From NCBI RefSeq assembly GCF_003545695.1, contig NZ_QUZZ01000011.1:101201-165200 (forward strand): DNA of 64,000 nt, written 5' to 3'. Both the position numbers and the translations under genes were made by a program. Positions 8,376 through 17,637 of this stretch are shown here, piece after piece (the first letter of the stretch is position 1; every line of letters begins with the position of its first letter). This DNA comes from Taibaiella helva. Lineage in GTDB: Bacteria > Bacteroidota > Bacteroidia > Chitinophagales > Chitinophagaceae. The notes beneath the pieces were generated by a model. The model saw only the letters and a program-made list of their open reading frames with translations, searched no databases and was not told where the DNA came from.

Positions 8376-9251
8376 ATGATGCGATATATGAAACGCTTTA
8401 CAATTATCAGCGCCATTTTGTGCTGCTTAGGCCTGGCAGCTGCGGCACAGGAAAAAAAAGAGGACGAGGATAGGAACGTTGATGCCCGGTTGCACATCGG
8501 CAAAGAAGATACTGCCAGGAGCCATACCTATGTTTCGCTGGGTACTGATGGTATTAAGGTAAGCTCCAAAAGGCTCGACAGTATTAACCAGGGCCGTAAG
8601 GTGAAGTTGCACTTCCTGATGCTCGACCTCGGTATCAATGCCCTCAACGACCGTACCGACTACAGCTCACCCGCAGCGCAGCAATACCTGCAGGTGCCCG
8701 GCGATAAGAAGAACAGCAACTTGTTCTCACTGCGGCAGGGCAAATCGATCAATGTGAATATATGGCCCGTATTGATGGACATCCGGTTGCTGAAGACCCG
8801 CAGCCAGAAGATCTCTCTGTACACCGGGGCCGGATTACAGCTGTACAATTTTAAGTTCAACAAGGACATCACCTATCTCAACAACACCAGCCCTATGCTG
8901 ATTGAGGACACTGTGCAGTTCAGCAAGAACAAGCTGGCCTTTGCTTATGTCAGCATACCGCTTATGGTTAACTTCAAAACCCGCATGGGCGGCAATTTCT
9001 GGGTCACTTACGGGCTGGGTGTTATCGGTGGCTATTGCTTCGACTCCTGGACCAAGCAGATATCCGATGAAAGAGGAAAGCAAAAGAACCATGACCAGTT
9101 CAACTTCCAGAAATTCAACCTTAACCTGAGCGGAGAGATCGGCATCAACGGGTATATCCGGTTTTACGGCACTTACCAGATAACGAACATGTACCAGAAC
9201 AGCCTGGTGCAAAACCCTTATTGCATCGGCATCCGCTTCTTCGGCGTTTAA
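8376..9251 (+). CDS. Outer-membrane beta-barrel protein (PorT-like fold)
   Basis: The product has 291 residues with a signal peptide ending in AAAQ (about 1-25). The mature part alternates amphipathic strands typical of small barrels (KISLYTGAGLQLYNFKF, LAFAYVSIPLMVNFKTRMG, FWVTYGLGVIGGYCF) and ends in an aromatic strand, IGIRFFGV. The start is either 8376 or the second candidate ATG at 8388. It is third in the sigma/anti-sigma cassette and may be its target or surface output. A terminator follows at 9282. Confidence 0.75.
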   Translation: MMRYMKRFTIISAILCCLGLAAAAQEKKEDEDRNVDARLHIGKEDTARSHTYVSLGTDGIKVSSKRLDSINQGRKVKLHFLMLDLGINALNDRTDYSSPAAQQYLQVPGDKKNSNLFSLRQGKSINVNIWPVLMDIRLLKTRSQKISLYTGAGLQLYNFKFNKDITYLNNTSPMLIEDTVQFSKNKLAFAYVSIPLMVNFKTRMGGNFWVTYGLGVIGGYCFDSWTKQISDERGKQKNHDQFNFQKFNLNLSGEIGINGYIRFYGTYQITNMYQNSLVQNPYCIGIRFFGV

Positions 9252-9281
9252 CCTTTCTTCATACACACGGATATATTTCCG

Positions 9282-9316
9282 AAGGCTGTCCTGTCGAGGA
9301 TAGCCTTTCTTTTTTG
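9282..9316 (+). terminator. Intrinsic terminator of the sigma/anti-sigma/OMP operon
   Basis: AAGGCTGTCCT (9282-9292) pairs with AGGATAGCCTT (9297-9307), with one G-T pair, around GTCG. A T-rich run follows. Confidence 0.85.
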
Positions 9317-9660
9317 ATCTCCGCAAGCCTTTCCTGAAGGGACTTTATAGGTTACCACGAGCACGAAGGCTGCTTTTTATTTGCTCACGGAGGCGCAAAG
9401 AGATTAAATAAGATCTCGCAACACCACAGCGGCGCTGCGAGAAAAGAAATAGTCATCCTTCTTCGTGTCTACGCGCCTTGGTGAGCAATATTGTATAAAG
9501 GTTAGAGCAACAAAGCGATCAGGATTCTTCATTCCACATGCTCGTAAGCTGCTTTCGGGATGACAGCGTGGTGTTTACGGAAAAGCTGATCATACTATTC
9601 CAAAGCCTGGTAATGAAATAAACAGCTGCGTCGCTGTGTCGCCGCGAGGGAAAAGTATTT
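9317..9660. repeat. Gene-free stretch with inverted and degenerate repeats
   Basis: I see no credible gene here. GCTCACGGAGGCGCAAAGA (from 9383) and the reverse complement of 9457-9486 (GCTCACCAAGGCGCGTAGA) are divergent inverted copies. Between them TCTCGCA and TGCGAGA form a further inverted pair. The segment near 9530-9565 (ATTCTTCATTCCACATGCTC ... GGGATGACAG) resembles degenerate dispersed intergenic elements seen in Bacteroidota genomes. This looks like decayed dispersed repeats. Confidence 0.5.
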
Positions 9661-9676
9661 TTAATTAAATTGCAGT

Positions 9677-10465
9677 ATGCCTTCACTGACCATCAGCCTT
9701 ATCCAGCGCGCGCTGCACTGGGAAGATAAAGAGAAGAACCTGCAGCAATTTGGCGAGGTTATTGCCGCCTTGCCGCCTGCGGCCCAGGTAGCAGTGCTGC
9801 CCGAAATGTTCAGCACAGGTTTCAGTATGAAGCCGGAGGCCCTGGCAGAAAACATGGACGGACCAACCCTGTCCTGGATGAGGGAAACCGCCCGGCAATA
9901 CCGAAAGATCATTACCGGCAGTGTGATCATTGAAGAAGACGGGCATTATTACAACCGCCTTATCTGGATGCTGCCCAATGGTGTCTTTCATCATTACGAC
10001 AAAAGGCATCTCTTTGGCTACGCCGGGGAAGACCAGCATTACAGCGCAGGAGATAAGCGCCTTATTGTACGCGTTAATGGCTGGAAGCTGTGTCTGCAGG
10101 TTTGTTACGATCTCCGTTTCCCGGTATGGGCCCGGCAGCAATCTGCAACCGGCGAGGCAGAGTATGATATCCTGGTATACGTGGCCAACTGGCCGCAGCG
10201 CCGCAGCCATCCCTGGAAAACCTTGCTGCAGGCGCGGGCTATCGAGAACCAGTGTTATGTCATCGGGGTAAACCGTATCGGCGATGATGGCAATGGCATC
10301 TACCACAGCGGCGACAGCATGCTGGTCGATCCGCTGGGAAATACGTTATGGCAGCAAGCCGATGAACCGGCTGTCTACACACATACCTTTGAGCCGGAAG
10401 CATTAGTCGAAATCCGGAATCATTTTCCTTTTCTTCGGGATGCCGATCAGTTCCTGATCCGCTAA
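9677..10465 (+). CDS. Nitrilase-family omega-amidase
   Basis: The protein has 262 residues. The Glu-Lys-Cys triad of the carbon-nitrogen hydrolase family is visible: E43 in LPEMFSTGF, K109 in YDKRHLFGYAGE and C143 in QVCYDLRFPVW. The YDKRHLF and GEDQHY context is typical of the NIT2/YafV omega-amidase branch, which hydrolyses alpha-ketoglutaramate and alpha-ketosuccinamate, the products of glutamine and asparagine transamination. It is cytoplasmic. It converges with comEC, whose end lies 29 bases away. Confidence 0.85.
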   Translation: MPSLTISLIQRALHWEDKEKNLQQFGEVIAALPPAAQVAVLPEMFSTGFSMKPEALAENMDGPTLSWMRETARQYRKIITGSVIIEEDGHYYNRLIWMLPNGVFHHYDKRHLFGYAGEDQHYSAGDKRLIVRVNGWKLCLQVCYDLRFPVWARQQSATGEAEYDILVYVANWPQRRSHPWKTLLQARAIENQCYVIGVNRIGDDGNGIYHSGDSMLVDPLGNTLWQQADEPAVYTHTFEPEALVEIRNHFPFLRDADQFLIR

Positions 10466-10494
10466 ATAGCTGCACTGATTATAAAATAACGATC

Positions 10495-12570
10495 TCAGGG
10501 CAGGGGAGGGTAGACCCATGCTCCCTCTTCCTGCACCCAATACACCGGTGCGCCCAGGGCTTTCAGTTGCGCGCTCCATTGCAATGCCTTCCAGCGGGGC
10601 AGGCTTCCATCGATAATAATTTTTCCCGGGTGAAAGGTATTATACCAGGCTTCAGGATCGAAAGCGCAGCGGGAGGAAACCACCAGGAAGTCCACGGGGA
10701 AATAGCTGCCAGGCGCTATGGCGCCGCTGTGATCCAGGAAAAGAATACGCTTGCCGCCAATACGGTATACGCGCTGCGGTAGTGCCGCAGCCGTATCCAT
10801 AGCCCGGAAGGCAAGCCTGGCGGGCCATCTCGTGTACTGTTCTGTTTTTCGGTCGGGGATGCTGTCTTTATATACAGGGTAGCTGCGCCTGCCGGAGAAA
10901 ACATCGGCCAGCGAAATACGCGCGGTATTATACACCACTACCCGTTTTTGTCTTAACGCGATCTGATCTTTGATCATGAGGTCGGCCAGCAGGATCAGGC
11001 CACAGAGGCCGCCTGCAAACAGATAGCGGCTGCTCCTGTATTTCAGGAAAAGGCAGATACCGGCAGTGGCCAGCATCAGCAGCCAGTACTCAAACGTATC
11101 GATATACAGCGTCTGCATGCGTGCCGGTGTGTAAGCCGCCAGGATACGGACAAGGCCATTAAAGGCATTGGTGAGCAGGCTGAGCGCTGTACCCAGCCAT
11201 TGACAGGGCAGGCCGATAGCATACAGCAGGAACAGGCAGGCGGAGCCATAGAGCAGCAACATGCTGAATAACGCTGCAGGTAGATTGGCCACTAGTCTCA
11301 GCAAGGGGAATTGGTGGAAATAATAGATCACCAGCGGGGCGACCAGCACCTGGGCTGCAAGGCTTACCGCCAGGGCATCCCAGAGCCAGGCGCCGATACG
11401 ATGCGCCGGCTTATACCAGCTGCGTATCGTAGGGTAAAACAAAAGGATGGAGAGCACGGCGAGAAAAGAAAGCTGTACGCCGATATTGTAGAGCCAGTTG
11501 GGGTTGTAGCAGAGCAACAGGAAACCAGCAGCGGCCCAGGTATTGACCGGCGGGCTATTCCGCTGCAACAGCAGGCCCAGCATGCTCAGGCTGAACATTA
11601 CCGCGGCTCTTACAGCAGATGGCGGAAAAGCCGTGAGCGCCACGTAGAGCCATACTGCAGCCATAGCCAGCAAGTATTTGAAGGGATTGAGCCGGGGGAA
11701 AGGCAGCCATTTGAATAAAAGCAGGATGAAGGCCGCCAGCAACACGATATGCATGCCGGATATCGCAATGATATGCACGATCCCTGTTACTGAATAGGCC
11801 TGCCAGAGCTGCTCATCGAGTGTTGCCCGCTCATTCAGCACCGTAGCGGCGATCAGCGAACGCGTAATGCTATCCTTTACGGTTACCTCGAGACAATGCG
11901 CCATGGCCCGGCGCAGGGAGGTTAATGACGCAGTTGCCTGGTGCGCTTCCTGCAGCAGGCGAATATCAGCGGGTGATAGGAAAGCCTGGTAAAAGATGCC
12001 CTGGCGTGCAGCGTAAGCGGCATAGTCGAAAGCATTGGGATTGCCGGAAGCCCTGATGCGGTTGACCTTTGCGGGGATCAGCCATTTCTGCCCGGGACGG
12101 AAAGCAGGCAGGCTGTCTTTTTTATAGAGATACAATTGCAGCCAACCTTCTACCGGCAGCCAATGCTCCCGGTACCGTATACGTTCTACTTTAACAGGGA
12201 GCAACAGCGTCCGGGTTTTCGGCTGCGGATCATCGCTGACCGATACCACAAGCGCATCGGCTTGTTTCAGGTAATGACCATACCATCGTTTGCTGCTTCG
12301 TACATCCTGCAGGCTGCTTAGGGTAGCGCCGAGGAACAGGAATGCCTGGCTGAGACTGAGCATACGAAGCGGTTGCGCTGTATTGCTGACGCTGCGGGGC
12401 AGATGCAAGGCCAGCGCGGCGATACCGGACCCCAGGCAGCACAGGAACCATAGCAGAGGAGCGGTATGAGAGATAAAGCCATGAAGCAATATGCCGGCGC
12501 AGAGCGCGGTAAGCAGCCACAGGAAAGGATGCGCAGGTAACAGCGCAGGATTTTTCGGAATGCGGTTCAT
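10495..12570 (-). CDS. comEC: ComEC/Rec2-family DNA uptake protein
   Basis: This polytopic inner-membrane protein has about 691 residues from the ATG at 12570. A longer frame uses GTG at 12588. The N-terminal DUF4131-like region is followed by the competence domain with TGIVHIIAISGMHIV (about 260-275) and many membrane helices. ComEC forms the channel for single-stranded DNA during transformation. The C-terminal about 160 residues are soluble, but I do not see the HxHxDH motif of the metallo-beta-lactamase domain found in longer ComEC proteins, a shortened form seen in Bacteroidota. It stands alone, convergent with the omega-amidase. Confidence 0.88.
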   Translation of the reverse strand: MNRIPKNPALLPAHPFLWLLTALCAGILLHGFISHTAPLLWFLCCLGSGIAALALHLPRSVSNTAQPLRMLSLSQAFLFLGATLSSLQDVRSSKRWYGHYLKQADALVVSVSDDPQPKTRTLLLPVKVERIRYREHWLPVEGWLQLYLYKKDSLPAFRPGQKWLIPAKVNRIRASGNPNAFDYAAYAARQGIFYQAFLSPADIRLLQEAHQATASLTSLRRAMAHCLEVTVKDSITRSLIAATVLNERATLDEQLWQAYSVTGIVHIIAISGMHIVLLAAFILLLFKWLPFPRLNPFKYLLAMAAVWLYVALTAFPPSAVRAAVMFSLSMLGLLLQRNSPPVNTWAAAGFLLLCYNPNWLYNIGVQLSFLAVLSILLFYPTIRSWYKPAHRIGAWLWDALAVSLAAQVLVAPLVIYYFHQFPLLRLVANLPAALFSMLLLYGSACLFLLYAIGLPCQWLGTALSLLTNAFNGLVRILAAYTPARMQTLYIDTFEYWLLMLATAGICLFLKYRSSRYLFAGGLCGLILLADLMIKDQIALRQKRVVVYNTARISLADVFSGRRSYPVYKDSIPDRKTEQYTRWPARLAFRAMDTAAALPQRVYRIGGKRILFLDHSGAIAPGSYFPVDFLVVSSRCAFDPEAWYNTFHPGKIIIDGSLPRWKALQWSAQLKALGAPVYWVQEEGAWVYPPLP

Positions 12571-12682
12571 AAAAGATAAGAGGTGCACTTATCTCTTATA
12601 GTATGGTAGCCGTTTTTTGGTACCCTGAAGATACGCATTTACCATTATCGGTACATATGTCTCATAAAAAGTGAGACAAACC

Positions 12683-14614
12683 TTATGCCTTACCATTGAT
12701 GAGATAGGGAATATCCATGATCACGAGAATACCTTTTCCTTTCCCTTCGCTGGCCTTATCGATAATGCGGAGGTCGGCTTTCTTCCCGGTATTCTTACTC
12801 AGCAGCTCCAGGCGCTCGCGGGTAATATAGGTCGAAAGGGATTGTTTGCCCGAGCCGGTTACCCTGGGCTGCATACCATTGCCGTTGTCCTCGATCGTGC
12901 AGCGGAGAATACCATCCATCCGCTCGATGCCGACCTCGATATGGCCTTTGGAAGACAGGTTCTGAACACCATACTGTATCGCATTTTCCACGAAGGGCTG
13001 AATGAGCATAGGCGGAATAAGGATCTCATCTTCATCATAGCCTTCGTATAGCCCGATGTGGTAGTCAAAGAGGTTTTCAAAGCGCATGTATTGCAGGCTC
13101 AGGTAATTTTTCAGGCCATCTACTTCTTTTTCCAGGGATACGAAAGACTCCCTTGAATTTTCAAGGCTTACGCGCAGCAGGCGGGCAAACTGGTTAAGAT
13201 AGCGGATCGATTTATCTTTCTCATCGTTGCGTATGAATCCCTGCAGGGAAGAAAGGGTGTTGAAGATAAAGTGAGGATCCATCTGGCTGCGCAGCAGGCG
13301 TTGTTCCAGCTCCATGCTTTCATTGGCTGCCCTCAGCTTTCTTTGACGGATGAATACATAGGCCAGTAATACCGATACCAGCAGCGAGAAGCCGAAGGCG
13401 AAGATGAGGAAGCGCTGCTGTTTGAGAATCGTTGCCTGCGATTTGTTTTGCAGGGATAATTGCTCCGTACGCTGCTTTTGCTGTCTCAGGTTGTAGTTGA
13501 GGTCCAACGCGGCGAGCTCTTCACGCTTCTGCATCGCGGAGATGCGTTCGCTGGTGTTAAAGGCCATGATCAGGTAGTTGAAGGCCGAATCATATTCTTT
13601 AAGCGAGCGGTAGATCTTGGCCAGCTCCTCATAGGTCCTGAACTTAGCCTCTTCGTCTTTTTTGCTTTCGGCAATAGCCTGCGCTGCTCTCGCGTATTTC
13701 AGCGCGCCGGTAAAATCCTGCTCATCGTAATGCGAATAGGCCATATTCAGGTATTCCTGCGCGAGGTCGGGTGTCTGGAGCTTTTTTTTCAGCTCAAAAG
13801 CTTCGTTCTGCAAAGCATAGCCTTTGGCCCGGTCGCCCATACGGATATAGAGCACACCCTTGGCTGCAGTGCTGATCGCCATCATGTTCTCGTCGCCGGC
13901 TTTTTTAGCCAGTGCATAAGCGCTGTCCTCATAGTACAGCGCCTTCCTGAAATCATCCATGGCGCTGGCAATACGCGAATGCTGCGACATAAACTGTGCC
14001 CTGACACTGTAGTCGCCTGTATCGGCAAAAGCTTGCTGGGAGACATCGAGGAATTGGGATGCGCGGTTGGGATCTCCTGCCCGGAAAGAGATCTCGGCGG
14101 CCAGGTTATATGTCCACCAGCGGAAGCGGGACCGGGTACCCTGCCGCTCATTGAGCTGCATCACCGGCACCAGCAAAGCAAAGGTACCGGCGCCTACGCT
14201 GCTGTCCATCTGTATCCGTACCAGCGCCGACTCTTTCAGCGTGATGAGGTCGTAGTCCCTGGCGGTATCTACTTTGGCATAATGCAGCATGCGGTGAAAC
14301 AGCTGTGCAGCCGCCGCCTTATTGCCTTTTTTATAAGCTTTGTAACCTTGCAGGAACTGGCGGTAACCTATGATGCGGTAATCGTCGCGGAACTTGGCCG
14401 GCAGCACGCTGTCAAGCCGGCTGAGGAAGCCCGCACTGTTGCGGGACAGCGCCGAATCCACATAGGCACGGTACAGCTGCTCTTCTTCCGAGAGCGAAAT
14501 GTCGGGCTGCATAGCAGCGCCGTCTGGCTTGCCAGTGCAGGCCTGCAGGAGGACAATAATAAGGAAGAGCAGCGCGCTTACTGCCGGATGCCTGGAGCGT
14601 AGATTTTTTTCCAT
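12683..14614 (-). CDS. LytS-type sensor histidine kinase with TPR sensor domain
   Basis: The product has 643 residues. A lipoprotein-like signal (LLQACTG, Cys near 26) is followed by tetratricopeptide-like helices (about 50-390, for example EYLNMAYSHYDEQDFTGALKYARAAQ). Next come a membrane helix (about 396-417), a coiled coil and the His_kinase domain with QMDPHFIFNTLSSLQ (phospho-acceptor His near 445). The ATP-binding GHKL segment has ENAIQYGV and DNGNGM. It lies 12 bases after the LytTR response regulator gene and is surely its partner. The signal is unknown; TPR-bearing kinases of this type are abundant in Bacteroidota. Confidence 0.92.
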   Translation of the reverse strand: MEKNLRSRHPAVSALLFLIIVLLQACTGKPDGAAMQPDISLSEEEQLYRAYVDSALSRNSAGFLSRLDSVLPAKFRDDYRIIGYRQFLQGYKAYKKGNKAAAAQLFHRMLHYAKVDTARDYDLITLKESALVRIQMDSSVGAGTFALLVPVMQLNERQGTRSRFRWWTYNLAAEISFRAGDPNRASQFLDVSQQAFADTGDYSVRAQFMSQHSRIASAMDDFRKALYYEDSAYALAKKAGDENMMAISTAAKGVLYIRMGDRAKGYALQNEAFELKKKLQTPDLAQEYLNMAYSHYDEQDFTGALKYARAAQAIAESKKDEEAKFRTYEELAKIYRSLKEYDSAFNYLIMAFNTSERISAMQKREELAALDLNYNLRQQKQRTEQLSLQNKSQATILKQQRFLIFAFGFSLLVSVLLAYVFIRQRKLRAANESMELEQRLLRSQMDPHFIFNTLSSLQGFIRNDEKDKSIRYLNQFARLLRVSLENSRESFVSLEKEVDGLKNYLSLQYMRFENLFDYHIGLYEGYDEDEILIPPMLIQPFVENAIQYGVQNLSSKGHIEVGIERMDGILRCTIEDNGNGMQPRVTGSGKQSLSTYITRERLELLSKNTGKKADLRIIDKASEGKGKGILVIMDIPYLINGKA

Positions 14615-14626
14615 GGAAGCACAAAA

Positions 14627-15373
14627 TTAGCCACCGGTTAGAAAAGAAATAACATGCTCTTTCTTCCGGGTAGAAACGGGAATCTCCTGTCCGCCTTTCA
14701 GGATCAGGTAGCCTTCTTTGTGGAACCGGTCGATGAAGCTCACATTGACCAGGTACGACTGGTGGGGGCGCAGGAAGAGCTGCCGCGGCAGCAGCTCATC
14801 GTATTCCTTGATCGACTTGCTTACGACGATCTTCCGCTTATCCACCAAATGAAAATGGGTATAGCCGCCATCGTTCTGGCAATAGATGATCTCGTCGAAG
14901 GCTACCACTTGCAGGAAGTACTGGGACCGCAATACAATACGGCTGCGGATCGCTTTGTTGTCACTGTTCATGTGTGCCCGGGCTACCTCCAGGCTTTCCC
15001 TCACTTCAAGCGCTTCTTTCCTGCCGGCCTTTACTTTTTCCAGCGCATCTTTCAGCTCCAGCTCATCGATAGGCTTCAGCAGGTAATCCAGGGCGCCGTA
15101 TTTGATCGCCTTGATCGCATACTCATTGTAAGCGGTAATGAAGATGGTATGGAAGCTGATCTTTTCCAGCGATTGCAGCAGGTCGAAGCCTGTGCCATCG
15201 CTCAGCTGGATATCGAGCAGCAGCAGATCGGGCTGCGTGGCATTGATCAGTATTTTCGCTTCGGTTACCGAACCGCAGGTACCCACTACAATGAAGCCGG
15301 AATAAGGTTTGAGCAACGCTTCCAGGTCTTTCCGGATAATCGGCTCGTCGTCTACGATCAGTACACGAAGCAT
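14627..15373 (-). CDS. LytTR-family response regulator
   Basis: The product has 248 residues. The receiver domain (1-120) has acidic D8-D9, phospho-acceptor D54 in LLLDIQLSDG, T80 and K100 in YLLKPI. The LytTR DNA-binding domain occupies about 145-248, with FDEIIYCQNDGGYTHFHL and LFLRPHQSYLVN. It is transcribed with the downstream kinase from a TATATTTG promoter just before its start. It probably controls a small regulon; targets cannot be inferred here. Confidence 0.95.
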   Translation of the reverse strand: MLRVLIVDDEPIIRKDLEALLKPYSGFIVVGTCGSVTEAKILINATQPDLLLLDIQLSDGTGFDLLQSLEKISFHTIFITAYNEYAIKAIKYGALDYLLKPIDELELKDALEKVKAGRKEALEVRESLEVARAHMNSDNKAIRSRIVLRSQYFLQVVAFDEIIYCQNDGGYTHFHLVDKRKIVVSKSIKEYDELLPRQLFLRPHQSYLVNVSFIDRFHKEGYLILKGGQEIPVSTRKKEHVISFLTGG

Positions 15374-15392
15374 AATATGATTGTTTTGGGAA

Positions 15393-15400
15393 CAAATATA
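15393..15400 (-). promoter_or_regulatory. -7 element of the response regulator/kinase operon
   Basis: The minus strand reads TATATTTG, an exact TAnnTTTG match, 19 bases before the ATG of the response regulator. No clear -33 element is visible. Confidence 0.65.
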
Positions 15401-15626
15401 GAAGCAAAGCAGCAGCCTTCTTTTTTGTTGGGAATTATTTCACTTTTTTTAAACGATTACAAGGCTGATAAACAGCCTGCTTTGCCCTCTTTTGAGCGGA
15501 TTTACTTCTTCTGCTCACGTATCCTGTGCGTAACAAAGCGCATATGCAAATGCCGGCCGGGGAAGAAATCATGAGGTGTAATTTGTTCCGGTCCATCGTT
15601 TGTTTCTCTAAAAATAAAAGATACTC

Positions 15627-16268
15627 ATGAGCGCAATCAATCAACGTCAATGTCTGTCCCTCTTATTCCTTTTATGTGTCCTGCTGGGCTTCTGCTCCTG
15701 CGACAGCAATCTCGGCGTCAATATTTATGATAAAGAGCAGCTGGCTACATTGCCGGCAAAGATCAACAAGTATGTCAAACCGGATATGCAGGTAACGGAG
15801 CTGACTTTTATGCCTACCAGTGCCAAGCATTTTACCGACATTATGGAATCAGTGAGCATTACCTATGTCGACCCGGCCAACCCTCAACGGCTGAAGGAAA
15901 TGAAGATCGACCTGGCCGGCGATAAAATGGAAGATAGTAAAGAGGTATTCCTGAACAGGAGCGAATTTCTGCTGAAGAAAGAGCTGGAAAAAGCTGCATC
16001 CATAAAAAACCTGGATTACAGCGTCATCTATACCAATCTTGAAAAGGCTGCCCGGCAAGTATCGGCGCAGGAGCTGGACAATGCCGGTACGCACAGCTAC
16101 AGCATCGGGATGGACAAGGACCCGGCACTGGTAAAGCACCATATGGTCCTGAATGGTAAGCCTAAGAAAGGAGCGACTTCCCTGCAGGGACGCCGCCTGG
16201 TCACCAATTATTACGAGCTGCCCTTTACGGCTGATGCTAAGGGCGATGTCACCATGGATGAGAACTAG
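15627..16268 (+). CDS. Putative lipoprotein, unknown function
   Basis: The product has 213 residues. A hydrophobic signal segment (about 10-22) ends in GFCSCD, with C25 the likely lipidated cysteine, followed by a soluble domain with mixed helices and strands and several Lys/Glu-rich helices (RSEFLLKKELEKAASIKN). I do not recognise a family. A second promoter-independent reading frame is not needed: the ATG at 15627 has the signal peptide right behind it. It is isolated, divergent from the LytTR operon and convergent with apaG. Confidence 0.7.
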   Translation: MSAINQRQCLSLLFLLCVLLGFCSCDSNLGVNIYDKEQLATLPAKINKYVKPDMQVTELTFMPTSAKHFTDIMESVSITYVDPANPQRLKEMKIDLAGDKMEDSKEVFLNRSEFLLKKELEKAASIKNLDYSVIYTNLEKAARQVSAQELDNAGTHSYSIGMDKDPALVKHHMVLNGKPKKGATSLQGRRLVTNYYELPFTADAKGDVTMDEN

Positions 16269-16530
16269 GCTGTTCAATGGATGCTCTGCCTGTAACGGAT
16301 TTTGTGCAAACAACAGCAATTAACGACAAGGGCTGGACGGATCTACAATTGCCGGTGGAGACATCGGGGATCGTACTATGTTTGTGGTGGTTATGGACTG
16401 GTTCTCCATCCCGGCCTCCGGGCCGCAGGGGTGATTTTATCCGGGTTCCGCGGCTGCCGGCTTTTCAGCGAATGGCCCCGTGAACGGCTAAGTGTCCGTG
16501 ATAGAATCATGAAAGTTGATCAACCATGCA
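16269..16530. other. Gene-free stretch
   Basis: I see no convincing gene or RNA here. A 68-codon open frame at 16277-16483 lacks protein-like composition (a Pro/Arg-rich, Trp-rich end) and a promoter. Confidence 0.5.
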
Positions 16531-16563
16531 AAACAAAAAAGGGCCGGGCTATTTTGCCCGGCC
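16531..16563 (-). terminator. Intrinsic terminator of apaG
   Basis: GGCCGGGC (16542-16549) pairs with GCCCGGCC (16556-16563) around TATTTT. On the minus strand the hairpin is followed by C and six T residues, then GTTTTG, so it serves apaG. Confidence 0.85.
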
Positions 16564-16590
16564 TCTTTGCGTTCGGTGCTGATGCACGCC

Positions 16591-16977
16591 TTAGTTCATT
16601 TTGAAAGGGGCAACCAGCTCAAATTCCGGTATTGCTACTGAAAATAATTTTTTATTGTACAGGTTCTCCATCTGGTAGCTACCGTACATCTTACCCATAT
16701 CGCTGCGTAGGCTGGATGCCGATACATATTGATACGATGCGCCCGGCTCCAGTATCGGCTGTGTGCCCACAACGCCTTCCCCTTCTACCTGCCTGTGATT
16801 GCCGTTGGAATCCAGTATATGCCAGTGACGGCGCAGCAGCTTTACCGGAACGGATGAGAAATTCTCGATGGTGATCCTGTAGGCAAACAGGTAGTCGGAA
16901 TTAATGGGGTTGCTTTGCTCCGGCTGATAAAACGTCTCTACTGTAATACTGACCCCTTCTGTTACTTGCTGTATCAT
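16591..16977 (-). CDS. apaG: ApaG family protein
   Basis: The protein has 128 residues and covers the whole ApaG domain (a fibronectin-III-like fold). It includes YLFAYRITIENFSSVPVKLL, RRHWHILDSNG and the GEGVVGTQPILEPGASYQY stretch. ApaG was named for its linkage to apaH and has been linked to Co/Mg homeostasis and, in some bacteria, virulence; its biochemical role is uncertain. The single gene has its own terminator and lies downstream of recX on the same strand. Confidence 0.95.
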   Translation of the reverse strand: MIQQVTEGVSITVETFYQPEQSNPINSDYLFAYRITIENFSSVPVKLLRRHWHILDSNGNHRQVEGEGVVGTQPILEPGASYQYVSASSLRSDMGKMYGSYQMENLYNKKLFSVAIPEFELVAPFKMN

Positions 16978-17037
16978 ATCTCTAAACCTTTGCGGGCTCC
17001 ATTTTGTATGGCGCTATGTAAAAATATCAAATTTCCG

Positions 17038-17520
17038 TTATCCTCGGGCATCCTGTTTTCCACTTTTTGTGTATTGCTGTTCCTGTAGTACTTCGGTAAT
17101 CAAATCTGCTTCATAGCCCTTTTGTAATAAATAACGGAGGACTTTCTGTTTTCGTATCCGGGGCATTTTCTCGCTCCTGAGCTCCAGCCATTTCCTGCCG
17201 GCCAGCTGCTGCAAGGTGTGATAGTATTCGGAGGCGTCAATTTCCTGCAAGCCTTTCCTGATACAATATTCCGATACCTGCTTTTGCCTGAGGCCCTGCT
17301 CGATCTTCCGCCGGCCCCAGTGCAATACCCTGAATTTTCCTCCACTATAAGACCGGGCAAAACGTTCTTCGTTTAAAAAGTCGTCAGCGATCAGCGCGGC
17401 CAGGGCTTCTTCCAGCTCCGGGCCACGAAAGCCCAGCTCCAGCAGCTTATACCGTACGTCGCTGTGACAACGCTCCTGGTAAGCACAATAGTGGCGGATA
17501 GCGCTCAGATCAAGGCTCAT
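17038..17520 (-). CDS. recX: Regulatory protein RecX
   Basis: The protein has 160 residues built of repeated three-helix units. The N-terminal IRHYCAYQERCHSDVRYKLLELG corresponds to the RecX first repeat. The middle part has DDFLNEERFARSYSGGKFR and WGRRKIEQGLRQK, and the C-terminal repeat has RIRKQKVLRYLLQKGYEADLI. RecX modulates RecA filament formation. recA is not in this window, as is common in Bacteroidota. Confidence 0.93.
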   Translation of the reverse strand: MSLDLSAIRHYCAYQERCHSDVRYKLLELGFRGPELEEALAALIADDFLNEERFARSYSGGKFRVLHWGRRKIEQGLRQKQVSEYCIRKGLQEIDASEYYHTLQQLAGRKWLELRSEKMPRIRKQKVLRYLLQKGYEADLITEVLQEQQYTKSGKQDARG

Positions 17521-17554
17521 AGGGGGATAAGAAGGGGTCTTTTAAGGATACAAA

Positions 17555-17599
17555 ATTATAAAAAGAAAAGCAGCACGGCTCCGTGGCCTGCGCTGCTTT
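17555..17599 (-). terminator. Terminator of the DUF4293 gene
   Basis: On the minus strand AAAGCAGC (complement of 17592-17599) pairs with GCTGCTTT (complement of 17567-17574). An inner ACGG/CCGT stem lies inside, and TTTCTTTTTAT follows. Confidence 0.7.
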
Positions 17600-17637
17600 A
17601 TAGATACATTGTGATTATCGATGCCGTTACCGCCTTC

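Noticed and set aside
12658..12678. TGTCTCA-TAAAAAG-TGAGACA hairpin after the sensor kinase gene
   Set aside because: Only seven pairs in AT-rich sequence and no T run, so it is not reported as a terminator.
16277..16483. 68-codon plus-strand open frame after the 15.6-kb lipoprotein
   Set aside because: Odd composition, no promoter and no visible family character.
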